From positions 397,628 to 422,846 of the forward strand of contig MU646404.1 of the NCBI GenBank assembly GCA_026770585.1: 25,219 nucleotides of DNA, given 5' to 3'. The stretch comes from Baffinella frigidus. Taxonomy: Eukaryota; Cryptophyceae; Cryptomonadales; Baffinellaceae. The position numbers and the translations under genes are program-made. The notes below the pieces were generated by a model that was not told where the DNA came from, did no database searches, and saw only the letters and a list, made by a program, of their open reading frames with translations. Below, in pieces: positions 1 through 7,765 of this stretch (its first letter is position 1; each line of letters starts with the position of its first letter).

Positions 1-302
1 ATCATGTATCCTTACACACCCTACACCCTTATAATCATGTATCTGTATACACCCTACACCCTTACAATCATGTATCCTTACACACCCTACACCCTCATAA
101 TCAAATATCCTAATTGCTTCACCCTTATGATCATGTATCCGTATACACCCTACACCCTTATAATCATGTATCCGTATACACCCTACATCCTTATAATCAT
201 ATACATCCTTATGCACCCTACACCCTTCTAGTCATGTATCCTTATACACCCTACACCCTTATAATAATCATGTATCCTTATACACCCTACACCCTTGAAT
301 CA
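1..302. repeat. 33-bp minisatellite, about nine units
   Basis: Units begin near 1, 34, 67, 100, 130, 163, 196, 231 and 267 with the form ATCATGTATCC, then TACACACCCTACACCC. Most are exactly 33 bp; the unit at 100 is shorter and diverged, and those from 196 on are slightly longer. Because 33 is a multiple of three, the array is open in one frame and would read as an 11-residue repeat MYPYTPYTLII, but it runs directly into C-rich intron-like DNA and I do not regard it as coding. The CCCTACACCC core looks like a variant of the telomere-like repeats found later in the window. Confidence 0.9.
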
Positions 303-561
303 CAGCGTCGACTTTGCACCCTCCGCCCTAACCCATCAACCATCAACCCCACACCCTGAAACCTAAGACCTGACACCTCAACTCTGAAACCTGAGCCCCC
401 TGCCTCACCCTGGAAGCACAGCGCGCCTAAAACTTAAGCCCTGAACATCAGGCACACCCTCAACGGCAGGTCACCGCTGCGCCGCTCCCGACCCCTACAT
501 CCTGAACCCCACACCCTGAACCCTACACCCCACATGCTCAACCCTCAACCCTCAACGGCAG
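303..561 (+). other. Degenerate C-rich intron-like DNA with relic exon pieces
   Basis: The stretch is made of CCCTGAAACC- and CCCTAAC-like words typical of the introns in this window. At 461-510 a segment beginning CCCTCAACGGCAG then GTCACCGCTGC resembles the acceptor and start of the exon at 562 (CCCTCAACGGCAG then GCCCCCGCTGC). It reads VTAAPLPTP and then meets a stop without a GT donor, so it looks like a decayed duplicate of that exon. No intact gene is seen. Confidence 0.5.
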
Positions 562-1394
562 GCCCCCGCTGCCCCGGCCCCGATCGTCGAGGCTACCCCC
601 CCCTCCAAGACTTCCTCTATGCCTTACCCGGGCGGCGGCCAGACCGTTGGAGGTCTGCCCCCGAAACCCTCCGCAAACCCTACGCATGTAAGCCCTAAGC
701 CAGATCGTTAGTGAGGTCTGCACCCCAAACCCCACGCCCTTAGCCCTGTATGTCAGCCGTAAACCAGATGGTTGGAGGCCTGCTCCCCAAACCCTACGCC
801 CTCACCTGGTCTAACTCGCCTCCCCAAACCTCAACCCTCAACCCCTAAACCCTAAACCCGAAAACGCAGGCTTCGTGATGGCCACCCCCCCCTCGACGAC
901 CTTCCAGCCGTACGTGCAGCAGTAAACCCCAAACCCTAATCCCCAAATCTACACCCAAAACAAACCCTCATCCCCAAATCTACTCACCAAACCCTATACC
1001 CTAAACCCAACACCAAACCCTAAACCCTAAACCCTAAATCACACCCAAACCTAAACCTCCAAACCTAAAACCTCAATCCTCCATCCTCAATCCTGAATCC
1101 TACACCAGGTCTCCCGCCCAGCAGTACACGCAGCAGTACATGTCCCAGCCGATGAAGGTATGACCCCTGGAACCCTAAACCTGCCGGGTTTAAGGAACCT
1201 TGAACCCTAAACCTGCCGGGTTAACCCCTAACCCTCAAACCCTAAACCCTTAACATTCCGGTTTAACCCCTAAACCTTGAACCCTAAACCTTGAAACCTA
1301 AACCCCTACACCCTAAACCTGAACCCGAACTCTCTGAACCCTAAACCCTGAGCCCCCGATGCAGATGGGTCCGTCGGTGCAATACGGGATCTAA
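562..1394 (+). CDS. 3' exons of a Pro/Gln-rich protein (four exons, 5' end not found)
   Basis: Four exons join in one frame: 562-652, 870-921, 1109-1157 and 1365-1394 (TAA stop at 1392). Each starts after CAG or GCAG and the first three end at GT; phases 1, 2 and 0 match across the joins, which supports the model. The joined tail is 73 residues: an Ala/Pro-rich start (APAAPAPIVEATPPS), a Gly-rich turn (PYPGGGQTVGG), then Gln/Tyr-rich repeats (QPYVQQ, AQQYTQQYMSQP) ending GPSVQYGI. The introns are about 190-220 bp of degenerate CCCTAAA-like repeats. Low-complexity composition prevents a family call; a disordered tail of a structural or RNA-binding protein is possible. The upstream exons should lie left of the window or in the degenerate region before 562. 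Confidence 0.55.
653..869 (+). other. Intron with decayed copies of the preceding exon end
   Basis: This intron (GT at 653, CAG at 867-869) has CCCTAAA-like content. It also holds two imperfect copies of the end of the preceding exon: near 703-725 (CCAGATCGTTAGTGAGGTCTG) and near 763-785 (CCAGATGGTTGGAGGCCTGC). Both resemble CCAGACCGTTGGAGGTCTGC at 639-658. These look like small tandem duplications of an exon end and its donor site. Confidence 0.5.
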
Positions 1395-1402
1395 GCTTCT
1401 GT

Positions 1403-1560
1403 TCAGACACAGCCCTTGGCGGGGTGTATGGCGGCCGTGTTGGTAGTAATGCATGGCAACATCGCTCTCTCAGACACAACCTCGGCGGGGGTGCGTGCAT
1501 GGTGTCAGGCCGTCAGGCCGTCAGGCCGTCAGGCCGTATGGGTAGTAATAAACTTCTCTC
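1403..1560. repeat. Dispersed repeat family O, two copies plus an 8-bp tandem
   Basis: Two copies of a unit with CACAGCC/CACAACC, a GGCGGGG stretch, a GTGCATGG-like segment, GGCCGT and TAGTAAT lie at about 1406-1455 and 1474-1550, directly after the stop codon of the first gene. The second carries four tandem copies of GTCAGGCC at about 1504-1537. Related copies are at 2390-2460, 7310-7350 and 7455-7515. No protein is evident. The position after a stop codon suggests 3' UTR or flanking DNA. Confidence 0.6.
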
Positions 1561-1601
1561 TCCCATCTAGTGTCTGATCTGTAAACGCGAGTGCAGTGTC
1601 C

Positions 1602-1722
1602 TACAGGGGTACCTCGCTCACAAGAAAACACCCACCCCCCAGGACCACCACAGGGCCCTAGGCGTAGGCCTACTGTAGGGTCCTGGGGGGCGGCTCTTTC
1701 TTATGAGCGAGGTACCCCTGTA
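1602..1722. mobile_element. MITE-like palindromic element, family A copy 1
   Basis: About 121 bp with inverted ends TACAGGGGTACCTCGCTCA and the matching complement TGAGCGAGGTACCCCTGTA. The interior (CCTAGG, CCTACTGTAGGG) is also largely self-complementary, so the whole can fold into a hairpin. Ends abut TA on both sides, as expected of TA-target DNA transposons such as Tc1/mariner-like families; that class assignment is inference. Other copies lie at 2256, 6363, 6843 and 15282, with partial copies at about 7016 and 21695. Confidence 0.8.
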
Positions 1723-1785
1723 TCCCATGCCTGTAGGCTCCATGTCGCCTTTGCAGTACGACATCTAGACCTCCCAGGAAGCTAG

Positions 1786-1890
1786 TTATCCCTCAAGTGC
1801 CCAGTTGGCTCATACGCCCTACGGTAGGGCTCTAGGACCTGCCTAGGGCAAGTGAGGGTGAATATTCACCCCCTGGGTAATGAGGGATAA
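1786..1890. mobile_element. MITE-like element, family B copy 1
   Basis: Ends form an imperfect inverted repeat (TTATCCCTCAAGTGCCCAG at the left, CTGGGTAATGAGGGATAA at the right). The middle holds the family signature GGCTCATACGCCCTACGGTAGGG followed by CTAGGACCTGCCTAGG. It begins about 60 bp after family A copy 1. Other copies are at 6656 and 16013, with a core fragment at 16335. Confidence 0.7.
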
Positions 1891-1947
1891 GACTTGCGGG
1901 AAAAGGGAATTCGAACACCCGTCGCGCCAGACCGGTTCGTTTGATCC

Positions 1948-2147
1948 GAAAGGAAGCATGGCCTTTCTGCAGGATAAGTTCCGGTGTCCGCCTATGTTGG
2001 GAGCTCGAAGAACCTAAAGGACCTAAAGCAGCTCGGTGATAAAGTGGATCCGGACCACTTGTTCGTCCTTGAGGTCTTTCAGGTTCCTCGAACTCCCAAC
2101 AGAGGCGGGCACTGGAACTTATCTGCAGAAAAGCCATGCTTCCTTTC
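1948..2147. repeat. Two inverted copies of short repeat family C
   Basis: Left arm (1948-2029) and right arm (2075-2147) are near-complementary over about 75 bp: AAGCATGGCCTTTCTGCAG, TTCCGGTGTCCGCCTATG, TTGGGAGCTCGAAGAACC. Each arm alone matches single copies at 6528, 8500, 10991, 13937 and 15702, so this is two family C units in opposite orientation around a 45-bp spacer rather than one unit. The 3' end of each arm is a short tandem of CCTAAAGGA. No coding capacity. Confidence 0.75.
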
Positions 2148-2255
2148 AATAACAAACTGTCTCTCTCTGACCTCCTGAAGCGTATTAGCAGAGGCCTCTG
2201 TCTTTTTGCTTTACAAAAATCCTTTCCTCAGAAGAGCTCCGTTAGACACGACGTA

Positions 2256-2382
2256 TACAGGGGTACCTCACTCATAAGAACCCCCCCCCCCCCCCCCTAG
2301 GACCCTACAGTAAGACCATGCCTAGGACCCTAGGATGGTCCTAGGGGGGGGGGGGGCTTTCTTATGAGCGAAGTACCCCTGC
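2256..2382. mobile_element. Family A element copy 2 with expanded homopolymers
   Basis: Same inverted ends as the copy at 1602 (TACAGGGGTACCTCACTCA on the left, TGAGCGAAGTACCCCTGCA on the right). The paired positions on both arms have expanded into a C run (about 2281-2297) and a G run (about 2344-2356), so the hairpin stem would contain a long G:C tract. Run lengths may be affected by sequencing error. Confidence 0.75.
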
Positions 2383-2462
2383 AGAGAGCACATGCCACAG
2401 CCTCTGAGGGGGTGCGTACATGGTGGCAGGCCGTGGTGGTAGTAACAAAGGTCTCTCCCAAC

Positions 2463-2555
2463 GAGTTAGGGCTGAGGATTTGGGGTTGCGGGTTAAGGGT
2501 CTAGGGTGGAATATTTGAGGTTGTAGGGTTGTACGTAGGGCTCAGGGTCTGTCGC
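2463..2555 (-). repeat. Short G-rich telomere-like stretch
   Basis: Degenerate GGGTTAAGGG/TAGGGTTG words run on the plus strand here, opposite to the C-rich orientation of other arrays in the left half. It follows a family O copy (2390-2460). No gene is recognised around it. Confidence 0.5.
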
Positions 2556-2613
2556 ACCTTAAGGACCTAAAGGACCGAGGCTGTGTGCGGTGTCTGACGC
2601 CCCGGCCAGCGGT

Positions 2614-2735
2614 AGAGAGATTGGTAATTTATTGCCAAACAACCAGCGTCAGCGCCGCACATGCCTTACGCGTTGCGCTACTTAATGTACCCCGTGTCGG
2701 CCTCTCTCCGCACCCGGAGGCAAAAAGGGCTACAG
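2614..2735 (+). repeat. Dispersed repeat family D copy 1
   Basis: Shares TTTATTGCCAAACAACCAGC, GTCAGCGCCGCACATGC and TGTACCCCGTGTCGGCC with the copy at 2968 and, inverted, with 19733-19868. Open frames across it exist but the copies differ by indels that change frame, so I treat it as a non-coding repeat. The 230 bp between copies 1 and 2 hold no recognised gene. Confidence 0.7.
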
Positions 2736-2967
2736 AATCTGAAGACACTATTTATGTCTTGGCAGACACACACTTTCGTAACGTTTCACGTCTACACGGG
2801 CCCACTTTTCGAGATAAAGAAGCGATTTTTGAAGTTTTCTGACAATTTGGGATAATAATCTCGAATTGTGTTTCTTTATGTAAAAAACGGAACGTTTCAC
2901 GAATATCCAGGGCCTCGAAAACGTGGCCCTTTCGGTGTCCGGGTGCGGTACGAGCTTTTGCAGGATG

Positions 2968-3130
2968 GAGAGAGAGATTGATAATTTATTGCCAAACAAC
3001 CAGCGTCAGCGCCGCACATGCTACGCATTGTGCCACTTACTGTACCCCGTGTCGGCCGCTCATACGAGCATTTTCCGGGTGGATTCTAACTCCACCTCCT
3101 ACATTTCAGGATGGATTCTATTTCCACCTC
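2968..3130 (+). repeat. Dispersed repeat family D copy 2
   Basis: Begins AGAGAGATTGATAATTTATTG and continues through CATGCTACGCATTGTGCCAC to GAGCATTTTCCGGGTGGATT. It matches the reverse complement of 19733-19868 for about 135 bp with few differences. It stops shortly before a GTTGGTTTTAAGGCCGTG segment that leads into the telomere-like array at 3184. Confidence 0.75.
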
Positions 3131-3183
3131 CTACGGCCCGCGGAACATGCACCTAGGAACAAGGTTGGTTTTAAGGCCGTGGC

Positions 3184-3630
3184 AAACCCTAAACCCTAAA
3201 CCCTAAACCCTAAACCCTAAACCCTAAACCCTAAACCCTAAATCCTTAACCCTTGACCCTAAACCCTAAACCCTTAACCCTAAAACCCTAAACCCTAAAC
3301 CCTAAACCCTAAACCCTAAACCCTAAACCCTGAACCCTAAACCCTACATGTAAACCCTGAACCCTAAACCCTAATCCCTAAACCCTAAACCCTAAACCTT
3401 GAACCCTAAACACCAAACCCGAAACCCTAAACCCTTAACCCTAAACCCTAAATCCTAAACCCTCAAACCCTAATCCCTAATCCCTAATCCCTAATCCCTA
3501 ATCCCTAAACCCTAAACCCTAAACCCTAAACCCTGAACCCTAAATCCTAAACCCTCAAACCCTCATCCCTAATCCCTAAATCCTCAACCCTAAACCCTAA
3601 ACTCCAAACCCTAAACCCTAAACTCTAAAT
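3184..3630 (+). repeat. Interstitial telomere-like array (CCCTAAA)n
   Basis: About 450 bp of CCCTAAA heptamers, with eight or so perfect units in a row near 3187-3241 and later variants CCCTAATC, CCCTGAA and CCCTCAAA. It is far from a chromosome end within this window, since genes and repeats follow. The DNA just before it (3163-3186) closely resembles the start of the RWP-RK gene intron (5956-5985). It may therefore be an intron or a copy of an intron-type module, but no flanking exon is recognised. Confidence 0.9.
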
Positions 3631-4130
3631 CTTCCTTTGAATGTGTGCTTCCTTTGTGGATCTTCCTGAATGAAAGGAGGCTTTAACGAGTTGCAAAGAC
3701 TCCTCAATCGACCTCGGTGGTACAAGGGTCGTGGCAGGGAAAGAGTGAGAGTGATCCACTTGGTGCGGTCCACTTAGTAGGGTCCACTTGTCGCCAAGGG
3801 GAGCCAGGATTAGTGGTTCCCTAGACCCTATCCCTATCCCCATCGGTCCTATCCCTATCGATCCTTATCGTTCCCTATCGGGTCCTATCGGGTCCTATCC
3901 CTAGGGTCATTAGCGGAAAACTCTCAGAAGGAAAGAACAACTCTAGACGGGTCGAGCGGTTGAGGGCGGTGCAGATGACCTTTTTGCCTGGGGATGGTAC
4001 TCAAATTCCGTCAAATGGTTACCCGTCATAACATCACGTCGTATGCCTCGATCATTTTTTATAATAATAGAGGGATGGAGACGTGACGTGACAATTACTA
4101 CATAATGCTTCTTTTAAGGAAAGGGGCCCC
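3631..4130. other. No gene seen; short tandem and dispersed repeats
   Basis: The segment at 3750-3797 (GAGTGATCCACTTGGTGCGG, then GTCCACTTAGTAGG) matches 11609-11710, where the same GTCCACTTAGTG word is tandem. At 3825-3905 a degenerate 8-10-bp tandem of CCTATCCCTATCG occurs. The remainder has no recognised feature. Confidence 0.5.
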
Positions 4131-4139
4131 TTCGTTTCC

Positions 4140-4460
4140 TAAGAAGGTTTTGCGTCCCCCAGGCTTCTGAATCGACGTTTCCTCACGACTGACTACCACC
4201 GGTACGTCGAGGTCAAATTCGATTTTCACCCAAGTCGAATTTGTGGATCCGGGCACAGAATTTGAAGCAAAAGGGGATTATGACATATTTTACAACCGTA
4301 GATCTAACGCCGCTGGAAATGGACATAACGACGAAGGAAGTTGGCGACCCCTGCGACCTGGTCTTGCGTCCCTCAGAAGTCAACGACCTGGTGTTGCGTC
4401 CCCCATACTTCTGCCCTCCTCCATTTTTCCGGACTAAATCGACGCTTTCTTGCGACGTGC
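4140..4460 (+). repeat. Direct repeats around GCGTCCCCCA...CTTCTG
   Basis: TTTTGCGTCCCCCAGGCTTC at 4148, CTTGCGTCCCTCAGAAGTC near 4364 and GTTGCGTCCCCCATACTTC near 4393 are related. Two are followed by AATCGACG(T/C)TT and a TTGCGACG-like segment. A 95-residue open frame (4241-4528) is explained by these repeats plus the adjacent inverted element and shows no domain, so I do not call a gene. Confidence 0.4.
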
Positions 4461-4469
4461 GTGCCGGTA

Positions 4470-4707
4470 TTGTACTTTTCGGGTCAGCGCGGATTTTCTC
4501 GAGGTCGGGTCGGGGTGTCGGGAAATGAAAATCTCGATAATTGGTGCGTCTATCTAAAGTTTTGTGCTATCTTATGCATTGATATGATGACAAGATGCAC
4601 CCCCCACCCATAATATGGCACAAATACTAGAGCCCTTTTTCGATATTTTCGATTTTTCCCGACTCCCCGACCCCGACCCAAAATCCGAGCTGACCCGAAA
4701 AGTACAA
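4470..4707. mobile_element. 238-bp inverted-repeat element (MITE-like)
   Basis: The left end TTGTACTTTTCGGGTCAGC is mirrored by GCTGACCCGAAAAGTACAA at the right end. Similarity continues inward through CGGATTT, GGGTCGGGGTGTCGGGAAA and AAAATCTCGA with small indels, giving arms of about 60 bp. The centre is AT-rich with no open frame of note. No second copy is visible here, so mobility is inferred from structure only. Confidence 0.65.
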
Positions 4708-5169
4708 CACGTTCGAAGGCCCATTGGAAGGTCAAATTGACATCAAATTGTAGCAAGTTTGTGAAGGGGGGGGAGTATGTACATACATAAGCAAGCAGCC
4801 CATTATTTCTCGCCAGGTGACTTTCTGCATGTAGCTTTTCGGGGGGGAGGTGATCCTTTGAGGGGACAGGAAGGGAATTATCCGAGGGAGTTCGTCAGTT
4901 CGATCGAGCACAATTCGCCGAATTTAGAAATTCGGCCAAATTTGCGACCCATCAGTCAGCAACGAAGTTCCTAAGCTCGTTCTTAACGACGTGATGACAG
5001 ATAACAGACACGTTTCAGGATTTGGGTGTGCAGGTGACCCTCTAAATCGCATATTTTGACGCAGCTGACCCGTTGAGCTGGCAGGAGACAAGTGACTTCC
5101 GGTTTCCCCAGTCACCCAACAGGCACTAAAGATCCGCCTCGACACAAGCAAGAGACGCAGCTCACAGCC
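4708..5169. other. Upstream flank of the RWP-RK gene
   Basis: No further gene is seen. A small hairpin, CCGAATTT/AAATTCGG, lies at about 4918-4935. A long minus-strand open frame (4924-5649) overlaps here but is antisense to the well-supported RWP-RK exon and is rejected. Similarity to the second RWP-RK copy begins only about 40 bp before the ATG at 5170, so the promoter is not shared between copies. Confidence 0.45.
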
Positions 5170-6342
5170 ATGTCCGCTGCGCCTACCTCCCTGCCTGCCG
5201 CGAGCGACCCCGCAACCGACGCCGTCAGGAAGCACGAGGTACACTTCGAGCCGCCCGTTTCCCAGACGCCCGACGCTTCGCGCTCCCAGGCGCAGCAAGA
5301 CAACGCCGAGGGCAGCGTCGGCGATGCTGACTCTCTCGCCACCAGGGTCAAGTCCGGCGTGTTCGTCGACGCGGTGACCCCGCGCCGCAGGGGCACCGAG
5401 CCGGAGGTGGTGCTCACGCGTGAGCTTCTTGAGTCCTTTTATCATCTCCCGCTCGACACCGTCGCCGAGCGCCTCGTCCTCTCCAAGACAACTATCAAAG
5501 CCGCGTGCCGCCGTCTTGGGCTCTCGAAGTGGCCCTTTCAGCACACGGGGATGCGCAAGCAGCGGCGCCGGATGCGGGTCACGAGGCCCGAGGAGGCTGC
5601 CGACTCTGCCGACTCCGAACACGCGCGCATTCTCAAGGCCACCTTCCACGAGCTCATGGACAACTCCGACGCGCCCCCCTCCGTACAGAACGTGTCTCTC
5701 AAGCGCCAGCGGGTCGGGGAGGAGCAGCTGGCTCCGACCGTCGTAATGGGCGAGCCGCTCACGACGCTCCCCCCCGGCGCAACCCTGGCGGGCCTCCAGC
5801 AGTCGGTGCTGGCGCTGTCCGCGATGGTCACGGCGCTCAGTGCGGCGGACCAGCAGCTTGCGCTCAACAAGACGTTTCCCGGGCTGGCCTTCCTTGGAAT
5901 TGGAGCCACTTCTGCGCAGGCGCCGACTTCGTGGATGCCGGTAAACTTAAAAACCCTGGTTGGTTATAGGGCCGTGTTAAACCCTACACCCTAAACCCTA
6001 AGCCTAAACCGTAAACCGTAAACCACAACCCCCCAACCCTAAACCATAAACCCCAACCCCCAAACCCTAAACGCTAAACCCCAAACCCTAAACCCCAAAA
6101 CCTCAACCCTAAACCGTAAACCCCAACCCCTAAACCACAAACCACAAACCACAAACCCTAAGCCCTAAACCCCAACAAAGGCTCCACAGCTGCCGGGCGG
6201 CAACTTCGCAGGGAGCTACAAGCCCGAAATCGTCGGAGGGTTCCAGCCGTGGGGCCCCACTTCTGCGAGCTTCAGCGCGAGCTTCGGCGAGTCGAGCGTC
6301 TCCCCCGCGGGACCTCGACCCTCCCACCCAGGACCGCTCTAG
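5170..6342 (+). CDS. RWP-RK-like DNA-binding protein, two exons
   Basis: Exon 1 is 5170-5940 and exon 2 is 6181-6342 (TAG stop), joined in phase 0 to give 310 residues. RWP-RK proteins are transcription factors acting in the nucleus, best known for nitrogen-response and gamete/egg-cell control in plants and green algae. Residues about 82-134 show the family pattern: LTRELLESFYHLPLDTVAE, then LSKTTIKAACRRLGLSKWPF. The name-giving RWPxRK is changed to KWPFQHTG here, so the domain is divergent. Acidic/Ser-rich segments flank it and a KRQR basic patch (178-181) could aid nuclear import. Exon 2 is Gly/Ser/Pro-rich. I chose ATG 5170 because the duplicate at 9106 shares its context; an in-frame ATG exists at 5092. 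An alternative acceptor (CCACAG, 9 bp later) would drop three residues. A palindromic family A element sits 20 bp after the stop. Confidence 0.75.
5941..6180 (+). other. Telomere-like intron of the RWP-RK gene
   Basis: Begins GTAAAC and ends CAACAAAG, exactly between two in-frame coding exons. From about 5980 on it is almost entirely CCCTAAAC and variant words (CCCCAAACCC, CCGTAAACC, ACCACAAACC). Its first 45 bp include GGTTGGTTATAGGGCCGTG, very similar to the start of the array at 3184. This is the clearest case in the window of telomere-like DNA sitting as an intron. Confidence 0.75.
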
Positions 6343-6362
6343 GATCTTCTACTGGGGAACCG

Positions 6363-6483
6363 TACAGGGGTACCTCACTCATAAGAAACGCCCAATCCCC
6401 TAGGATCGCCATAGGGCCTTAGGCATAGGCCTACTGTAGGGTCCTAGGGGGAGGCGCTTTCTTATGAGCGAGGTACTGATGTA
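6363..6483. mobile_element. Family A element copy 3
   Basis: Left end TACAGGGGTACCTCACTCA and interior CCTAGGATCGCCATAGGGCC mirror the right arm CCTAGGGGGAGGCGCTTTC and GAGCGAGGTACTGATGTA, where the terminal CCCCTG has decayed. It starts 21 bp after the RWP-RK stop codon and may lie in its 3' UTR. Confidence 0.75.
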
Positions 6484-6527
6484 GACCCTCCCACCGCCCT
6501 GGGATCCTCTATCTCTTAAGTGGCCAG

Positions 6528-6613
6528 GTCCTTCAGTTCCTTGAGGTTCTTCGAGCTCCCATCATAGGCGGACACCGGAACTTGCTCGGTAGAAAGGCCA
6601 TGCTTCCTTTCGG
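6528..6613 (-). repeat. Family C repeat, single copy, minus orientation
   Basis: Reads in reverse as AAGCATGGCCTTTCTACCG, TTCCGGTGTCCGCCTATGA, GGGAGCTCGAAGAACC. It lacks a partner arm, showing that family C occurs as single units. Confidence 0.7.
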
Positions 6614-6655
6614 ATGACATCAAGCCCCCCTGTACAGAGGATCGCGGAAGAAACC

Positions 6656-6766
6656 GGCTAAAGGGTATCCTCATCGGTAGGCTCATACGCCCTACCGTAG
6701 GGCCCTAGGACCTGCCTAGGACCTTTTGGCGGTCGATTTTAACCGCCTGGCCACTCAAGGGATAGC
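6656..6766. mobile_element. Family B element copy 2
   Basis: Core GTAGGCTCATACGCCCTACC then GTAGGGCCCTAGGACCTGCC as at 1808, with right end GGCCACTCAAGGGATAGCC mirrored imperfectly at the left. The internal CGGTCGATTTTAACCG-like hairpin is particular to this copy. Confidence 0.6.
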
Positions 6767-6842
6767 CTCGGGTGGAGAAGAAGAAATTTATGTAGACTGT
6801 GGACATTGGCTTGAGAGGAACCCCTTTCGCGTGTGAATAAAG

Positions 6843-6952
6843 TACAGGGTTGCCTCGCTCATAAGAAAGCGGGACCACCATAGGACCATAGGCACAGGCC
6901 TACTGTAGGGTCCTAGGGGTAGGCAGTTTCTTATGCGCAAGGTACCCCTGTA
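6843..6952. mobile_element. Family A element copy 4
   Basis: Left end TACAGGGTTGCCTCGCTCAT and right end ATGCGCAAGGTACCCCTGTA, with TA at both borders. The interior is slightly shorter than in other copies (CCACCATAGGACCATAGGC, CCTACTGTAGGGTCCTAGG). Confidence 0.75.
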
Positions 6953-7015
6953 AGACTGCGTCCTCACAATCCTGGCATTGATGCCGCATCGACGGGGGGC
7001 AGCCTCTTGAAGAGC

Positions 7016-7090
7016 TACAGGGATACCTGGCTCGTAAGGAGGCGCAGCCCCCTCGGATCCTACATAGTAGGACTCTCAGGGATCCACACA
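7016..7090. mobile_element. Decayed family A left arm
   Basis: TACAGGGATACCTGGCTCGT and CCCCCTCGGATCCTAC resemble the left arm of family A. No matching right arm is found, so this is a truncated or diverged copy. From 7090 to 7300 I see nothing recognisable. Confidence 0.4.
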
Positions 7091-7304
7091 CTGGGGAGAC
7101 GTCCTCCGGGTGGGTGTGGAGGAGCGTTGCTTGCCGAGACTTTTTAATCAAATTTTCCACACAAAAATTACATGAAGGTGCGCTGCCGCCGAGACAAACG
7201 TCGAGAGTGGGACGTCTCCGAGCAAAAGTGATCCTCTGATGCTAGGAGTAACGGTGTGTACCCCTGCACGAGGTCAATGTTCGTGCGTGACCTCTCTCTA
7301 GGTC

Positions 7305-7516
7305 CTACTCAACCACAGCCTCCGGGGGATGCACACATGGCGGCCGTGTAGGTAAGACCAAATTGGCATTAATGAACAGAAACAAGTGCGTTTATTACGC
7401 ATCGAAACCAACATAGCCACCATGTATTCCCTTCCGTGAAGGCACCGACCGCACACAGCCTCGGTGGGGGGCATACATGGCGGCCGTTTTGGTGGTAGTA
7501 AAGGTCTCTCTCTGTT
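7305..7516 (+). repeat. Family O, two copies
   Basis: CACAGCCTCCGGGGGATGCA...ATGGCGGCCGTGT (7313-7350) and CACAGCCTCGGTGGGGGGCA...ATGGCGGCCGTTTTGGTGG (7455-7500, followed by TAGTAAAGGTCTCTC) match the copies at 1406-1550 and 2390-2460. Between them lies unique-looking DNA. The segment 7517-7690 has only a TTCTTTAGGTTCTGG remnant resembling a family C tail. Confidence 0.55.
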
Positions 7517-7693
7517 CAACCCGCCTGCATACAAGGCTCCCTTTTTGGTAAGGTTCTTTAGGTTCTGGTAATCAGTACGCCACGAGGTCTAGTGAGAAAG
7601 AGAGACAATTCCTAGGCACTAGTTGCGACGTTTTCACAGTCAAATCCCTTTACAGTCGTGGCAAACCTAACAACTGAAGGTACATGTAAATGG

Positions 7694-7752
7694 GTAGGAC
7701 GATTCAACGAGAAACAAGTGAAAGTTCGCAAATCTACCATCGAGGTCGCTGG
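7694..7752 (+). other. Uninterrupted (empty) counterpart of the family C site at 8500
   Basis: AGGACGATTCAACGAGAAAC then AAGTGAAAGTTCGCAAATC and CTACCATCGAGGTCGC match 8474-8499 joined to 8573-8603, where a 73-bp family C unit separates AAGTGA from AAGTTCG. This makes 7694-7752 the ancestral-type junction of a duplicated segment. Confidence 0.75.
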
Positions 7753-7765
7753 AGCGGCTCCTCCA

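Noticed and set aside
3184-3630. True chromosome end at the telomere-like array
   Set aside because: Sequence continues on both sides with genes and repeats, many repeat units are degenerate, and similar arrays recur through the window.
4924-5649. 241-residue minus-strand open frame
   Set aside because: It is antisense to the RWP-RK exon, whose plus-strand product has a recognisable domain, a conserved duplicate and a matching second exon.
5505-5969. Plus-strand 154-residue frame overlapping RWP-RK exon 1
   Set aside because: An out-of-frame shadow in GC-rich coding DNA; it lacks the domain and is not kept in the duplicate.
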